The translations under genes were made by a program, and so were the position numbers. Positions 8,260 to 16,167 of a DNA stretch of 18,604 bases are shown in pieces. Location: the NCBI GenBank assembly GCA_027008345.1, contig JALTBU010000178.1, positions 1 through 18,604 of the forward strand. The letters are read 5' to 3'. How positions within the stretch are numbered: position 1 is the first letter of the stretch; each line of letters opens with the position of its first letter. The notes beneath the pieces were generated by a model, which was not told where the DNA came from, made no database searches, and worked only from the letters and a program-made list of their open reading frames with translations. This DNA is from Nautiliaceae bacterium. GTDB lineage: Bacteria > Campylobacterota > Campylobacteria > Campylobacterales > Nautiliaceae.

Positions 8260-8265
8260 ATTATA
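8260..8265 (-). promoter_or_regulatory. -10 box of the hypothetical pair at 7127-8219
   Basis: TATAAT on the minus strand, about 41 bases before the ATG at 8219, without an obvious -35 box. It is the best candidate in the 111-base gap between purL and this pair. The rest of that gap holds the ribosome binding site and the repeat behind purL. Confidence 0.4.
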
Positions 8266-8313
8266 TCTTTGTAAAAGTTAACATAATGATTTTACTCTTA
8301 AAGAAAGAAAGGG

Positions 8314-8342
8314 AGATCTTATAAAAGATCTTATAAAAGATC
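8314..8342. repeat. 12-bp tandem repeat across the purL stop, hairpin-forming
   Basis: AGATCTTATAAA is repeated 2.4 times with a period of 12. The first unit in the purL direction encodes the last residues and stop; the next lies just beyond. Each unit plus the next four bases is an inverted repeat: AGATCTT (8314-8320) pairs with AAGATCT (8325-8331) around a four-base loop. In the purL direction the stem is followed by a pyrimidine-rich CCCTTTCTTTCTTT, so it may serve as a weak terminator. Confidence 0.6.
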
Positions 8343-10547
8343 ATCCGCAAAATCATGAATATTTTTCATAATTTTTGGAAATGTATTGAAATATATATCT
8401 TTGGCTTTTTCTAAATCCACTTCAACTTCATTTATTTTAATTTTATCTCCGCCCACTCTTCCGGCTTTTTCAAAATAAATGCCTTTTTCTTCGCATAATT
8501 TTTCAAATTCTTTTTCATCTTCCGGGGCTATCTCAACAAATGCCCTGCTTAAACTTTCAGCAAAAATATCTTTTTCATTTTCAACTTTTACATTAATATC
8601 AAGCCCTTTATTACTTACACAAGCCCATTTGTAAGCGGCAATTGCAAGTCCGCCTGTTGAAATATCTTTTGCTGATTTAATTAAATCACTTTGAAGAACT
8701 TCCCAAAGTTTAAGCTCTTTTTCAAAATCAACTTCCGGATGTTCTCCTGCTACTACACCCCCAAATACTTTAAGATACAGACTTCCGCCAAATTCAGATT
8801 TTGTTTCACCTAAAATATAAACAGTGTTTCCTTCTTTTTTAAGTTCAGTCGATCTAACATCTTCACCAACACCAACCATTGCAATTTCCGGTGTCGGATA
8901 AACACCTTCGCCTTCATTTTCATTATAAAGCGAAACATTCCCGCTAACAACTGGTGTATTTAGTGCCGCACAGGCTTCTTTTATTCCTTCGCATCCTTCT
9001 TTAAACTGCCACATAATTTCAGGATTTTCAGGATTTCCGTAATTTAGACAATCAGTTATAGCTTTTGGAGTTATTTTTTTAACTGCTACATTTCTACCGG
9101 CTTCCATCACAGCAGCCGCAGCTCCAAGACGAGGATTTATATAATTAAATCTTGCATTACAATCAGTACTCATTCCTATGAATTTACCGTTTTCTTTTAC
9201 TCTGATAACACTCCCATCAGCCCTTTTTGTATCAACTGTATTAGTTTGAACCATAGAATCATATTGCTCATAAATCCAAGCTTTATCTACAACTTCACTC
9301 TCAGCCATCAATTTTTCAAAGGCTTTTTGTGTATCAATTTCAGGAATTTTTATATCTTTTATCTTTTTTAAATATTCAGGCTCTTTTACAGGTCTGCAAA
9401 GCTCAGGGGCTTCATCAGTAATAGGTCCTACTGGAACCTCAGCTACTTTTTCTCCATACCAGAAAAGCTCAACTTTTCCAGTATCAGTAACTTCGCCGAT
9501 AACCTCAGCATCTAAATCCCATTTTTTAAATATTTCAATTACTTTATCCTCATATCCTTTTTTAGCACAGATAAGCATTCTCTCTTGTGACTCGCTAAGC
9601 ATAAGCTCATAAGGATTCATACCCTCTTCTCTCATAGGCACTTTATCAAGATACATTTTAAGACCACTTCCGCTTTTACTTGCCATCTCAAAAGATGAAG
9701 ATGTAAGCCCTGCAGCCCCCATATCCTGAATACCTACAATATAATCAGTTTTAAATAGTTCAAGACATGCTTCCATTAAAAGTTTTTCAGTAAAAGGATC
9801 ACCTACTTGAACTGTCGGTCTTTGATCTTCATCTCCTTCTTTAAAACTGTCACTGCTCATTACAGCTCCGCCAAGGCCGTCTCTACCAGTCTTACTTCCC
9901 ACATAAATAACAGGATTTCCAACTCCCTCAGCTTTTGCATAAAAAATCTCATCCTGAGGACATACACCAAGAGAAAATGCATTAACTAAAATATTTCCTT
10001 TATAACTATCTTCAAAAGCAGTCTCACCGCCAATTGTAGGCACGCCTATACAGTTTCCATATCCGGCAATTCCTGCCACAACTCCACTTAAAAGATGTCT
10101 ATGAAGTTTTGCAATATCATCATTTCCTTTAACATGGGCAAATCTGATTGCATTAAGGTTCGCAACTGGTCTTGCACCCATTGTAAATACATCTCTTAAT
10201 ATTCCACCAACACCAGTAGCAGCCCCCTGATATGGCTCTATAAAACTTGGGTGATTATGAGATTCCATTTTAAATACTGCCGCCATCCCGTCACCTATAT
10301 CAATAACACCAGCATTTTCCCCTGGTCCTTGAATCACCCAAGGAGCCTCAGTTGGAAAACCTTTTAAATAACATTTACTTGATTTATAACTACAATGCTC
10401 ACTCCACATTGCACTAAAAATACCAAGTTCTACCAAATTTGGCTCTCTGCCAAGTATTTTTACAATATGCTCATAATCTTCTTTACTTAATTTATGTTTT
10501 TCTAATATTTCATCAAGCTGAGATTTGTCAATTTCCATATAACCCAT
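8331..10547 (-). CDS. purL: Phosphoribosylformylglycinamidine synthase subunit PurL
   Basis: PurL converts FGAR to FGAM with ATP and ammonia in step four of purine synthesis, in the cytosol. At 738 residues this is the small bacterial/archaeal type, which works with separate PurS and PurQ subunits; neither lies in this window. The HCSYKSS motif (active-site His51), ESHNHP at 95-100 followed by EPYQGAATGVGG, and GIQDMGAAGLTSS are all present. Two repeated AIRS-like halves are visible, the second with GLAIAAYKWA and a glycine-rich start. The start ATG at 10547 follows an AAGG by seven bases; a second ATG three codons later is possible. The gap to the LapB-like gene upstream is only 29 bases and holds an inverted repeat. 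The last codons are caught up in a 12-bp tandem repeat. This gene is visibly less AT-rich than the envelope genes at 1861-5966. Confidence 0.97.
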   Translation of the reverse strand: MGYMEIDKSQLDEILEKHKLSKEDYEHIVKILGREPNLVELGIFSAMWSEHCSYKSSKCYLKGFPTEAPWVIQGPGENAGVIDIGDGMAAVFKMESHNHPSFIEPYQGAATGVGGILRDVFTMGARPVANLNAIRFAHVKGNDDIAKLHRHLLSGVVAGIAGYGNCIGVPTIGGETAFEDSYKGNILVNAFSLGVCPQDEIFYAKAEGVGNPVIYVGSKTGRDGLGGAVMSSDSFKEGDEDQRPTVQVGDPFTEKLLMEACLELFKTDYIVGIQDMGAAGLTSSSFEMASKSGSGLKMYLDKVPMREEGMNPYELMLSESQERMLICAKKGYEDKVIEIFKKWDLDAEVIGEVTDTGKVELFWYGEKVAEVPVGPITDEAPELCRPVKEPEYLKKIKDIKIPEIDTQKAFEKLMAESEVVDKAWIYEQYDSMVQTNTVDTKRADGSVIRVKENGKFIGMSTDCNARFNYINPRLGAAAAVMEAGRNVAVKKITPKAITDCLNYGNPENPEIMWQFKEGCEGIKEACAALNTPVVSGNVSLYNENEGEGVYPTPEIAMVGVGEDVRSTELKKEGNTVYILGETKSEFGGSLYLKVFGGVVAGEHPEVDFEKELKLWEVLQSDLIKSAKDISTGGLAIAAYKWACVSNKGLDINVKVENEKDIFAESLSRAFVEIAPEDEKEFEKLCEEKGIYFEKAGRVGGDKIKINEVEVDLEKAKDIYFNTFPKIMKNIHDFADDLL

Positions 10548-10565
10548 AAGAAACCTTTTTTATTT

Positions 10566-10585
10566 GAATTTTACCATTAAAATTC
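10566..10585. promoter_or_regulatory. 8-bp inverted repeat between the LapB-like gene and purL
   Basis: GAATTTTA (10566-10573) and TAAAATTC (10578-10585) are perfect inverted copies around the four bases CCAT, straddling the stop codon of the LapB-like gene and lying about 20 bases before the purL start. It could be an operator for purL, or an RNA hairpin. A weak -10-like TAAAAT lies in it on the minus strand. Confidence 0.4.
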
Positions 10586-11530
10586 AATATTCTCAATACC
10601 GCTTTTTTCACTTAGTTTTATTAAAAGTCTATAAGAAAAAAGCTCATGACATTTTGGACATCTTGTAGAATATAAAGGAAATGTTTTTTTACAGTTTTGG
10701 CATAAATATTCAAATTCAAGTTCTGCTAAATTTTTTGGCAAATATTTCATAGCTTCAATCTCAAAAGGAGCTTTTTTATTGCATTGCATTTCTTTTTTTG
10801 CAGCTAAAATATTACAGAATTTTTTATTTTTAGGAATATCGTCTCTATTATAATACAGATCTAAATGTTCGTAAATATCAACTTCATCATACGCTTTTTT
10901 AGGATTTGTTTTAAAAAGATAATCAATGTATTCTCTTTTTACAAAAGGGTATGTTTTATAAATATCATCAAAAGATTTAATATTTTTGCAAAAATCTTCC
11001 AGACTGCACCCCTGTTTATAAAAAAGTCTTATCATCGCATACGCTTTTTCTTTTGGCATATTCACACCAAGCTCTTCAAAAATTTCCAGAATGTCAATAT
11101 TTTCTTTAATTTCCCCGAGTTTTTCATTTACCAAAATAAGAAGTTTAAGTGCATCAGTGTTTCTGGGAGAGGTTTTTAAAATTTTATATAAAATATGTCT
11201 TGATTTTTCCAAAAAACCGGCTTTAAAATATAATGTTGCAATATTTAAAAGAATCTGTTTTGACGGGTACTCTTTTTCTATAGTTAAGTAAATTTTTAGG
11301 GCTTTTTCATAATCTCCTTCTTTTTCATAAGCGGCGGCTAAAAGCATAAGTGAATTAATAGGATTTTTTATATCTTCGGTTTTAATATAATCAAAATTTT
11401 TAATAAGTTCTTCAATTTCTTTTTCTCTTAAATTCTCTCTAATTTTTCCAAGTATTATTGTAATAATGATTGCGATAAGAATAATTACAAAAAAAGCTAT
11501 TACACTAAAAAGAGGATCTCTATAATCCAT
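10577..11530 (-). CDS. LapB-like membrane TPR protein with C-terminal zinc ribbon
   Basis: The 317-residue protein has one N-terminal membrane helix (about residues 8-28), then a helical array with clear TPR character (AAAYEKEGDYEKALKIYLTI at 65-84, LATLYFKAGFLEKSRHIL near 98-114), and ends with a rubredoxin-like zinc ribbon, C277-x2-C280 and C291-P-x-C294 (YLCQNC ... TRCPKC). This exact order, membrane anchor - TPR - rubredoxin-type ribbon, is that of E. coli LapB/YciM. LapB is held at the inner membrane and guides LpxC to FtsH to limit LPS synthesis. E. coli LapB is longer (389), so several TPRs are missing or diverged here, and I call it LapB-like rather than LapB. The soluble part should face the cytosol. 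The ATG follows GGGAG by four bases. It is divergent from dnaG and probably co-transcribed with purL. Confidence 0.75.
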   Translation of the reverse strand: MDYRDPLFSVIAFFVIILIAIIITIILGKIRENLREKEIEELIKNFDYIKTEDIKNPINSLMLLAAAYEKEGDYEKALKIYLTIEKEYPSKQILLNIATLYFKAGFLEKSRHILYKILKTSPRNTDALKLLILVNEKLGEIKENIDILEIFEELGVNMPKEKAYAMIRLFYKQGCSLEDFCKNIKSFDDIYKTYPFVKREYIDYLFKTNPKKAYDEVDIYEHLDLYYNRDDIPKNKKFCNILAAKKEMQCNKKAPFEIEAMKYLPKNLAELEFEYLCQNCKKTFPLYSTRCPKCHELFSYRLLIKLSEKSGIENIEF

Positions 11531-11553
11531 AAAACTCCCATTTTTTTTTAAGT

Positions 11554-11566
11554 ATTATAGTATAAT
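11554..11566. promoter_or_regulatory. Symmetric divergent promoter for the LapB-like gene and dnaG
   Basis: ATTATAGTATAAT is a perfect 13-bp palindrome about a central G. Its right half is the plus-strand -10 box TATAAT (11561-11566) for dnaG, and its left half is the minus-strand TATAAT (11559-11554) for the LapB-like gene. A run of nine T at 11541-11549 lies 11 bases upstream of the dnaG -10 box, as in Campylobacterota sigma-70 promoters, which use T-rich stretches instead of a -35 box. One RNA polymerase at a time could use this site. Confidence 0.65.
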
Positions 11567-11572
11567 TCAATT

Positions 11573-13198
11573 ATGATTAGACCTGAATCCATAGAAAACT
11601 TAAAATCACTCGTTGATATAACAGATGTTATCGGTAATTATGTTCAGTTAAAAAAACAAGGAAGCAATTTTGTAGCTCTTTGTCCTTTCCATAGTGAAAA
11701 AACGCCATCTTTCGTTGTAAGTCCAAATAAGCAAATTTATCACTGTTTTGGATGTGGGGCAAGCGGAGATGCAATAAAATTTATAATGGAAATAGAAAAG
11801 CTTACATACCCTGAGGCCATAGAAAAACTTGCTTCAATGTATAATTTTAAACTAGAATATACAAAAGGCAACAGTTTTATACATATTGATCTGCTTGAAA
11901 GAATAAACAGTTTTTATATCTCGAATCTATATAAAAATCAAAATGCTTTAAATTATTTAAAACAAAGAGGGCTTTTTGATTCAACAATTGAGAAATTTCA
12001 ACTTGGATATGCTCCATCATCCAATGAACAGTTTCAGTTTTTTAAAAATGCAAATTTAAACAAAAAAGATTTAATTGAACTTGGTGTTCTAAACGATTCG
12101 GGGGAATATCCGAGACTTATAGAAAGAATTACATTTCCTATTTTTTCACAAAGTGGTAAAATTATTGCTTTTGGAGGAAGGACAATTACAAATCATCCTG
12201 CAAAATATATTAATTTTACAAATACTAAAATATTCAACAAATCAAAAACATTTTATGGTCTTAATTTTGCAAGAGAACATATTTTAAGAAGCAAAAGAGT
12301 AATAATTACAGAAGGATATATGGATGTTATTATGCTTCATCAATCAGGTGTTCAAAATGCGGTTGCGACACTTGGGACTGCACTGACAAGAGAGCATCTT
12401 CCAATTCTTAGAAAACTTAACTCAAAAGTCACCGTTTCTTACGACAGCGATACAGCAGGTATTAATGCGGCCCTTAAAGCATCCAAACTTTTATATAAAG
12501 AATATTTTGACGGTGGTGTTATACTTTTTGAAGAAGGTGAAGATCCAGCAGATGCAGTTAAAAAAGGCAAAAATATTGAAGAAATATTGAAAAATGAAAT
12601 AAAATTTGCAGATTTTATAATAGAATACACCACAAAAAAATATGATCTTAAAAACCCTGTCCAAAAAAAACATGCGATTGATGAATTCAGAAATTACATA
12701 AATGAACTTCCTGATATTTTAAAAGACGATTTTTCAATAAAAGTATCTCAATATATGCAAATTCCACCTAATATTTTAAAAGTAAAAACACAACATATTC
12801 AAAATCTCAATCTAAATAAAAAAATTGATGTAGCAGAAGCAAGTATTATTAAAACACTTTATGAAAATCCAAATTTAATGGATGAAATAATCGAATATCT
12901 CTCTCCTCAAATGTTTAATACGCATTTTGAAGAACTCGATGCAGTTTATAAAGAAGACTTTGAAAATCCAAAACTTCTTGAAATTGTTCTTAGAGATGAT
13001 ATTAAAGCATTGGATACAGAAAAACTTAAAAACCAGATAAGAAAACTTTTAATTCCATATTATCAGAAAAAGATGCTTGAAATTAAATACAATAAAAATA
13101 TAAACAACGAAGAAAAAATGCATTATCTTAAAGAAATAAATTTAAAACTTTTAAAACTGAAAAAAGGAGAACTTGTTGAAAGCGATATCCCTGTTTAG
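11573..13198 (+). CDS. dnaG: DNA primase DnaG
   Basis: DnaG makes the RNA primers for chromosome replication. At 541 residues it is a little short for the family (E. coli 581). The zinc-binding domain is complete (C37, H40 in CPFH; C58, C61 in CFGC). The RNA polymerase/Toprim core follows, with EGYMD at 247-251 and the metal-binding DSDTAG at 291-296, then GEDPADAV. The C-terminal helicase-interaction part is short and poorly conserved, as is usual. The N-terminus aligns well with other primases (NYVQLKKQG before the zinc site), so the ATG at 11573 is right, yet no Shine-Dalgarno sequence precedes it. A TATAAT at 11561-11566 would place the transcript start at or within a base or two of the ATG, so the mRNA may be leaderless. 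The gene overlaps the following one by 23 bases. Confidence 0.97.
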   Translation: MIRPESIENLKSLVDITDVIGNYVQLKKQGSNFVALCPFHSEKTPSFVVSPNKQIYHCFGCGASGDAIKFIMEIEKLTYPEAIEKLASMYNFKLEYTKGNSFIHIDLLERINSFYISNLYKNQNALNYLKQRGLFDSTIEKFQLGYAPSSNEQFQFFKNANLNKKDLIELGVLNDSGEYPRLIERITFPIFSQSGKIIAFGGRTITNHPAKYINFTNTKIFNKSKTFYGLNFAREHILRSKRVIITEGYMDVIMLHQSGVQNAVATLGTALTREHLPILRKLNSKVTVSYDSDTAGINAALKASKLLYKEYFDGGVILFEEGEDPADAVKKGKNIEEILKNEIKFADFIIEYTTKKYDLKNPVQKKHAIDEFRNYINELPDILKDDFSIKVSQYMQIPPNILKVKTQHIQNLNLNKKIDVAEASIIKTLYENPNLMDEIIEYLSPQMFNTHFEELDAVYKEDFENPKLLEIVLRDDIKALDTEKLKNQIRKLLIPYYQKKMLEIKYNKNINNEEKMHYLKEINLKLLKLKKGELVESDIPV

Positions 13199-14135
13199 CG
13201 GAGGGCTTGACAGTATTTTAGCTGTTAAAGTCATTCAAGAACAAAATATTGAAGTTGAAGGCGTATATGTAAACCTTGGATTTGAATCAAACAAAGAAAA
13301 GATAAATTACCTTCAAAATATGGCTGATAAAATAGGCATAAAACTTCATATTATTGACAAAAGAGATGAATACATAAAAAATATACTTTTTAATCCAGTA
13401 TACGGTTATGGCAAAAATATGAACCCGTGTATTGACTGTCATGCATTTATGATAAGAAGCGCAAAAGAACTTTTAGAAAAAACTGGTGCAAAATTTATAA
13501 TAAGCGGTGAAGTGGTCGGACAAAGGCCTATGAGTCAAAGACTTCCGGCACTTAAAAGCGTAAATAAACTTGCAAAAGCTGATGGCTTAATTTTAAGACC
13601 CCTTAGCGCAAAACTACTGCCTCCTACAATTCCTGAAATAAAAGGATGGGTAGATAGAGAAAAACTTCTTGATATAAGTGGAAGAGATAGAAAAAGACAA
13701 CTTGAACTTGCTAAAAAATACGGCCTTGAAGGATATGAATCTCCAGCAGGAGGATGTCTACTTACGGATATAAATTTTTCAAAAAGACTCAAAGATTATT
13801 CAAAAAATTTGGAATTAACACCAAATGAAATTGATATCCTTAAAGTTGGAAGACATATAAATTATGAAGGATATAAAATAATTATTTCAAGAAAAGCCGA
13901 AGAAAATCCTATTTTAAAAGAATACAAAGGTGATAAATTTATAAAAATGTTTACAAAAGGATTCCCAGGACCTGTCGGACTCATACAAAAAAACGCACCT
14001 GAAAAGATTAAACAAAAAGCGGCTGATTTTATGGTAAGTTATACAAAATTTGATAAAGGTGATATAATTATAGAAGATGAAATTTATTCTGGTTCAAAAA
14101 TAGAAAAAAAAGATATTCAGCAATATATTATTTAA
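13176..14135 (+). CDS. PP-loop ATPase, MnmA/ThiI-like tRNA thiolation family
   Basis: The 319-residue protein starts with the PP-loop SGGLDS (residues 8-13), which binds ATP and adenylates the target base in tRNA-thiolating enzymes. NPCIDCH (Cys85 and Cys88) and AGGCLL (Cys194) give candidate catalytic or metal-binding cysteines in the places where MnmA-type enzymes have theirs. It is often annotated as a tRNA 2-thiouridine-type enzyme, but it is shorter than true MnmA (about 360) and lacks its usual tRNA-recognition domains. The last 80 or so residues form a separate small domain that in related proteins has been likened to an NFACT RNA-binding domain. The exact product is therefore uncertain. 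There is no ATG: TTG at 13176 (six bases after GGAG) is the best start, with TTG at 13173 as the alternative. The start overlaps dnaG by 23 bases, implying coupled translation. Confidence 0.8.
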   Translation: MKAISLFSGGLDSILAVKVIQEQNIEVEGVYVNLGFESNKEKINYLQNMADKIGIKLHIIDKRDEYIKNILFNPVYGYGKNMNPCIDCHAFMIRSAKELLEKTGAKFIISGEVVGQRPMSQRLPALKSVNKLAKADGLILRPLSAKLLPPTIPEIKGWVDREKLLDISGRDRKRQLELAKKYGLEGYESPAGGCLLTDINFSKRLKDYSKNLELTPNEIDILKVGRHINYEGYKIIISRKAEENPILKEYKGDKFIKMFTKGFPGPVGLIQKNAPEKIKQKAADFMVSYTKFDKGDIIIEDEIYSGSKIEKKDIQQYII

Positions 14136-14145
14136 GGAGGATAAA

Positions 14146-14391
14146 ATGAAAAAATTATTTTTTTTAGCACCAATATTTTTATTTGCCTCTACGGCATATT
14201 ACAATGAAGGATTATATGCTTATCTTGCAAAAAATTACACAAAAGCAGAAAAATACTTTAAACTTGCATGTGATAAAAATAAAAACGCATGGGGTTGTTA
14301 TTCATATGCTGAACTTACAAACAATAAAAATTTAAAAATTGAATATAAAACAAAAGCTTGTGAATACGGATTAAAAGTGGCATGTAAATAA
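14146..14391 (+). CDS. Small secreted Sel1/TPR-like cysteine-containing protein
   Basis: This 81-residue protein has a signal peptide (MKKLFFLAPIFLFAST) followed by about two Sel1-like helix pairs. YLAKNYTKAEKYFKLACDKN matches the repeat, and the mature part holds four cysteines at 42, 51, 72 and 80. The spacing (two pairs seven to eight residues apart) resembles the disulfide-linked Sel1-like repeats of Helicobacter cysteine-rich proteins, so oxidative folding in the periplasm is likely. Full family members have several repeats, and this one is minimal. A strong AAGGAGG lies shortly before the ATG. It is the last gene of the dnaG cluster, and its TAA abuts directly on the convergent mrdA stop with no spacer. 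Its function is unknown, and a role as a binding or scaffold protein is only an analogy. Confidence 0.75.
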   Translation: MKKLFFLAPIFLFASTAYYNEGLYAYLAKNYTKAEKYFKLACDKNKNAWGCYSYAELTNNKNLKIEYKTKACEYGLKVACK

Positions 14392-16167
14392 TTATTTTTT
14401 GATATAACCCTTATCAACTAAATAATTATATATTTTACTTACAATATCTCCTGCGGCACTGCCGCCATGTCCTCCGTGTTCTATTAAAACTGTTACTACA
14501 AATTGAGGATTTTTATAAGGGCCAAATGTTGTTAGCCATGCGTGAGAGCGGTGAAAATAAGCAAGCTCATCTTCTTTTTTTCTTTTTTTAACTTCTTGCG
14601 GTATCGAATATACCTGAGCCGTTCCGGTTTTACCAGCAATAGTTATTTTTGTATGGATATGCTTTGTTGCAGTCCCGCCCGGTGCATTACATACTTCCCA
14701 CATTCCCCTTCTAACAAGTCTTAACGCATTTTTTTCTCTTTGAGTAAGAACATTTTTTAAAACAGGTTTTGTTATATGGTTGTCAATTTTCATTACAACA
14801 TAAGGTTTTGGAAGTTTACCTGTTGCCAACAATGCAGTATTTACAGCTACTTGAAGAGGAGTAGCAAGAAAATATCCCTGCCCAATTGAAGCATTCAGAG
14901 TTTCTCCTATAAACCAAGGCTGATGGTATTTTTTTGCCTTCCATTCTTTATCAGGCACAATTCCATTTTTTTCATTAGGAAGATCAATACCTGTTTTTTT
15001 TCCAAATCCCATCTTTCGTAAATTTTTAGCAATATAATTAATACCGAGTTTAAGTCCTACCTGATAATAATATGTATCCACACTTTCTTTTATCGCCTTA
15101 AATACATCTGTCTTTCCATGTCCCCAGCTTCTCCAATCCCTAAATTTTCTGTTACCAACGATTATATATCCTGGACATTCTATTTTTTTCCAAGGGTTCC
15201 ATTTGCCACTTGCTATTGCAATAAGAGATTCAGCAGGCTTTACAGTAGATCCCGGTGGATATAGTCCACTTACCGGTTTATTTAAAAGAGGGTTATATAT
15301 ATTATGAGAAAGTTCATTCCACATTTTATATGAAATTCCTCTTACAAACAAGTTATTATCATAACTTGGAGTAGACACAAGAGCAAGAATCTCGCCATTT
15401 GTACGCATAACAATAACTGCACCTCTTTTATGCTCTTTCATAAGTGTTTTGTAAATAAATTCCTGCAAATCTTTATCTATACTAAGTGTTAAAATATGGC
15501 TTTTTGGAGCTTTATATGATAATACTTTAAGTATTCGATTTTTAGCATTAACCAATACTTTTTTTTCCCCCGGCTCACCTTGTAAAATATTATCATAATA
15601 TCTTTCAATACCTCTTTTACCTGAAATCTGAGTAAGTTTTATTACTTCATTCCTTTTGTAATCTTTTTCATTTGCCTTGGATACATATCCTAAGATATTA
15701 GAAAGAAAATATTTATATGGATATTCCCTAAGATAAGTAGTTTCAAAACCAATATTTCTATTTAAAGAAAGTACAGGTTCTATTTTGTAAACATCCTCTT
15801 CACTTAAATATTTTACCACAGGGATATTTTTATTATTATAAGGAGAGTCGTTTTTTTTATATTCATTATAAATATTAGTTTTATTTATATCTAAAACCTG
15901 AGAAATATCATCAATAGTAGAATTTAATTCTTTATCTTTCAAATGCGGTTTTATACAAAGATTAAACCGCAATTCATTTACAGCAAGTGTATTATTATGC
16001 CTATCATATATAATTCCCCTAACAGGAGCAATTGGAATAATTTTGATAATATTCTTTTCAGATAATTCATTATATTTAGAATAAGACACAACACTTAATT
16101 CATATACTCTATAAATAAGAAGAGAATAAAGAATAAAAATAAAAAACAATATTATTCTGGTTTGCAT
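14392..16167 (-). CDS. mrdA: Penicillin-binding protein 2 (PBP2), elongation transpeptidase
   Basis: PBP2 cross-links peptidoglycan during rod elongation and works with RodA, MreC and MreD. The 591-residue sequence has an N-terminal membrane helix (about 3-24), a pedestal domain beginning APVRGIIYDRHNN (48-59), and a full transpeptidase domain. The active-site motif is S307-T-V-K310 (PPGSTVKP), the second motif is SVD at 362-364 (ESVDTYYYQ), and the third is KTGTA at 513-517. All catalytic residues are intact. The ATG at 16167 follows AGGA by eight bases and overlaps the end of the upstream membrane-protein gene by 16 bases. It is the last gene of the run starting with kdsC and ends directly against the convergent Sel1-like gene with no terminator visible. 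The equivalent Campylobacter gene has been called pbpC, but the motifs here are of the PBP2 type. Confidence 0.95.
   Translation of the reverse strand: MQTRIILFFIFILYSLLIYRVYELSVVSYSKYNELSEKNIIKIIPIAPVRGIIYDRHNNTLAVNELRFNLCIKPHLKDKELNSTIDDISQVLDINKTNIYNEYKKNDSPYNNKNIPVVKYLSEEDVYKIEPVLSLNRNIGFETTYLREYPYKYFLSNILGYVSKANEKDYKRNEVIKLTQISGKRGIERYYDNILQGEPGEKKVLVNAKNRILKVLSYKAPKSHILTLSIDKDLQEFIYKTLMKEHKRGAVIVMRTNGEILALVSTPSYDNNLFVRGISYKMWNELSHNIYNPLLNKPVSGLYPPGSTVKPAESLIAIASGKWNPWKKIECPGYIIVGNRKFRDWRSWGHGKTDVFKAIKESVDTYYYQVGLKLGINYIAKNLRKMGFGKKTGIDLPNEKNGIVPDKEWKAKKYHQPWFIGETLNASIGQGYFLATPLQVAVNTALLATGKLPKPYVVMKIDNHITKPVLKNVLTQREKNALRLVRRGMWEVCNAPGGTATKHIHTKITIAGKTGTAQVYSIPQEVKKRKKEDELAYFHRSHAWLTTFGPYKNPQFVVTVLIEHGGHGGSAAGDIVSKIYNYLVDKGYIKK

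Noticed and set aside
9807..9989. Open frames on the strand opposite purL, and similar ones opposite dnaG and mrdA
   Set aside because: They lie wholly inside strong, motif-bearing genes, lack ribosome binding sites and show no protein-like features.
14146..14391. A truncated pseudogene of a longer Sel1-repeat protein
   Set aside because: It has a strong ribosome binding site, a signal peptide, paired cysteines and an in-frame stop at the natural junction, with no remnant coding beyond it.
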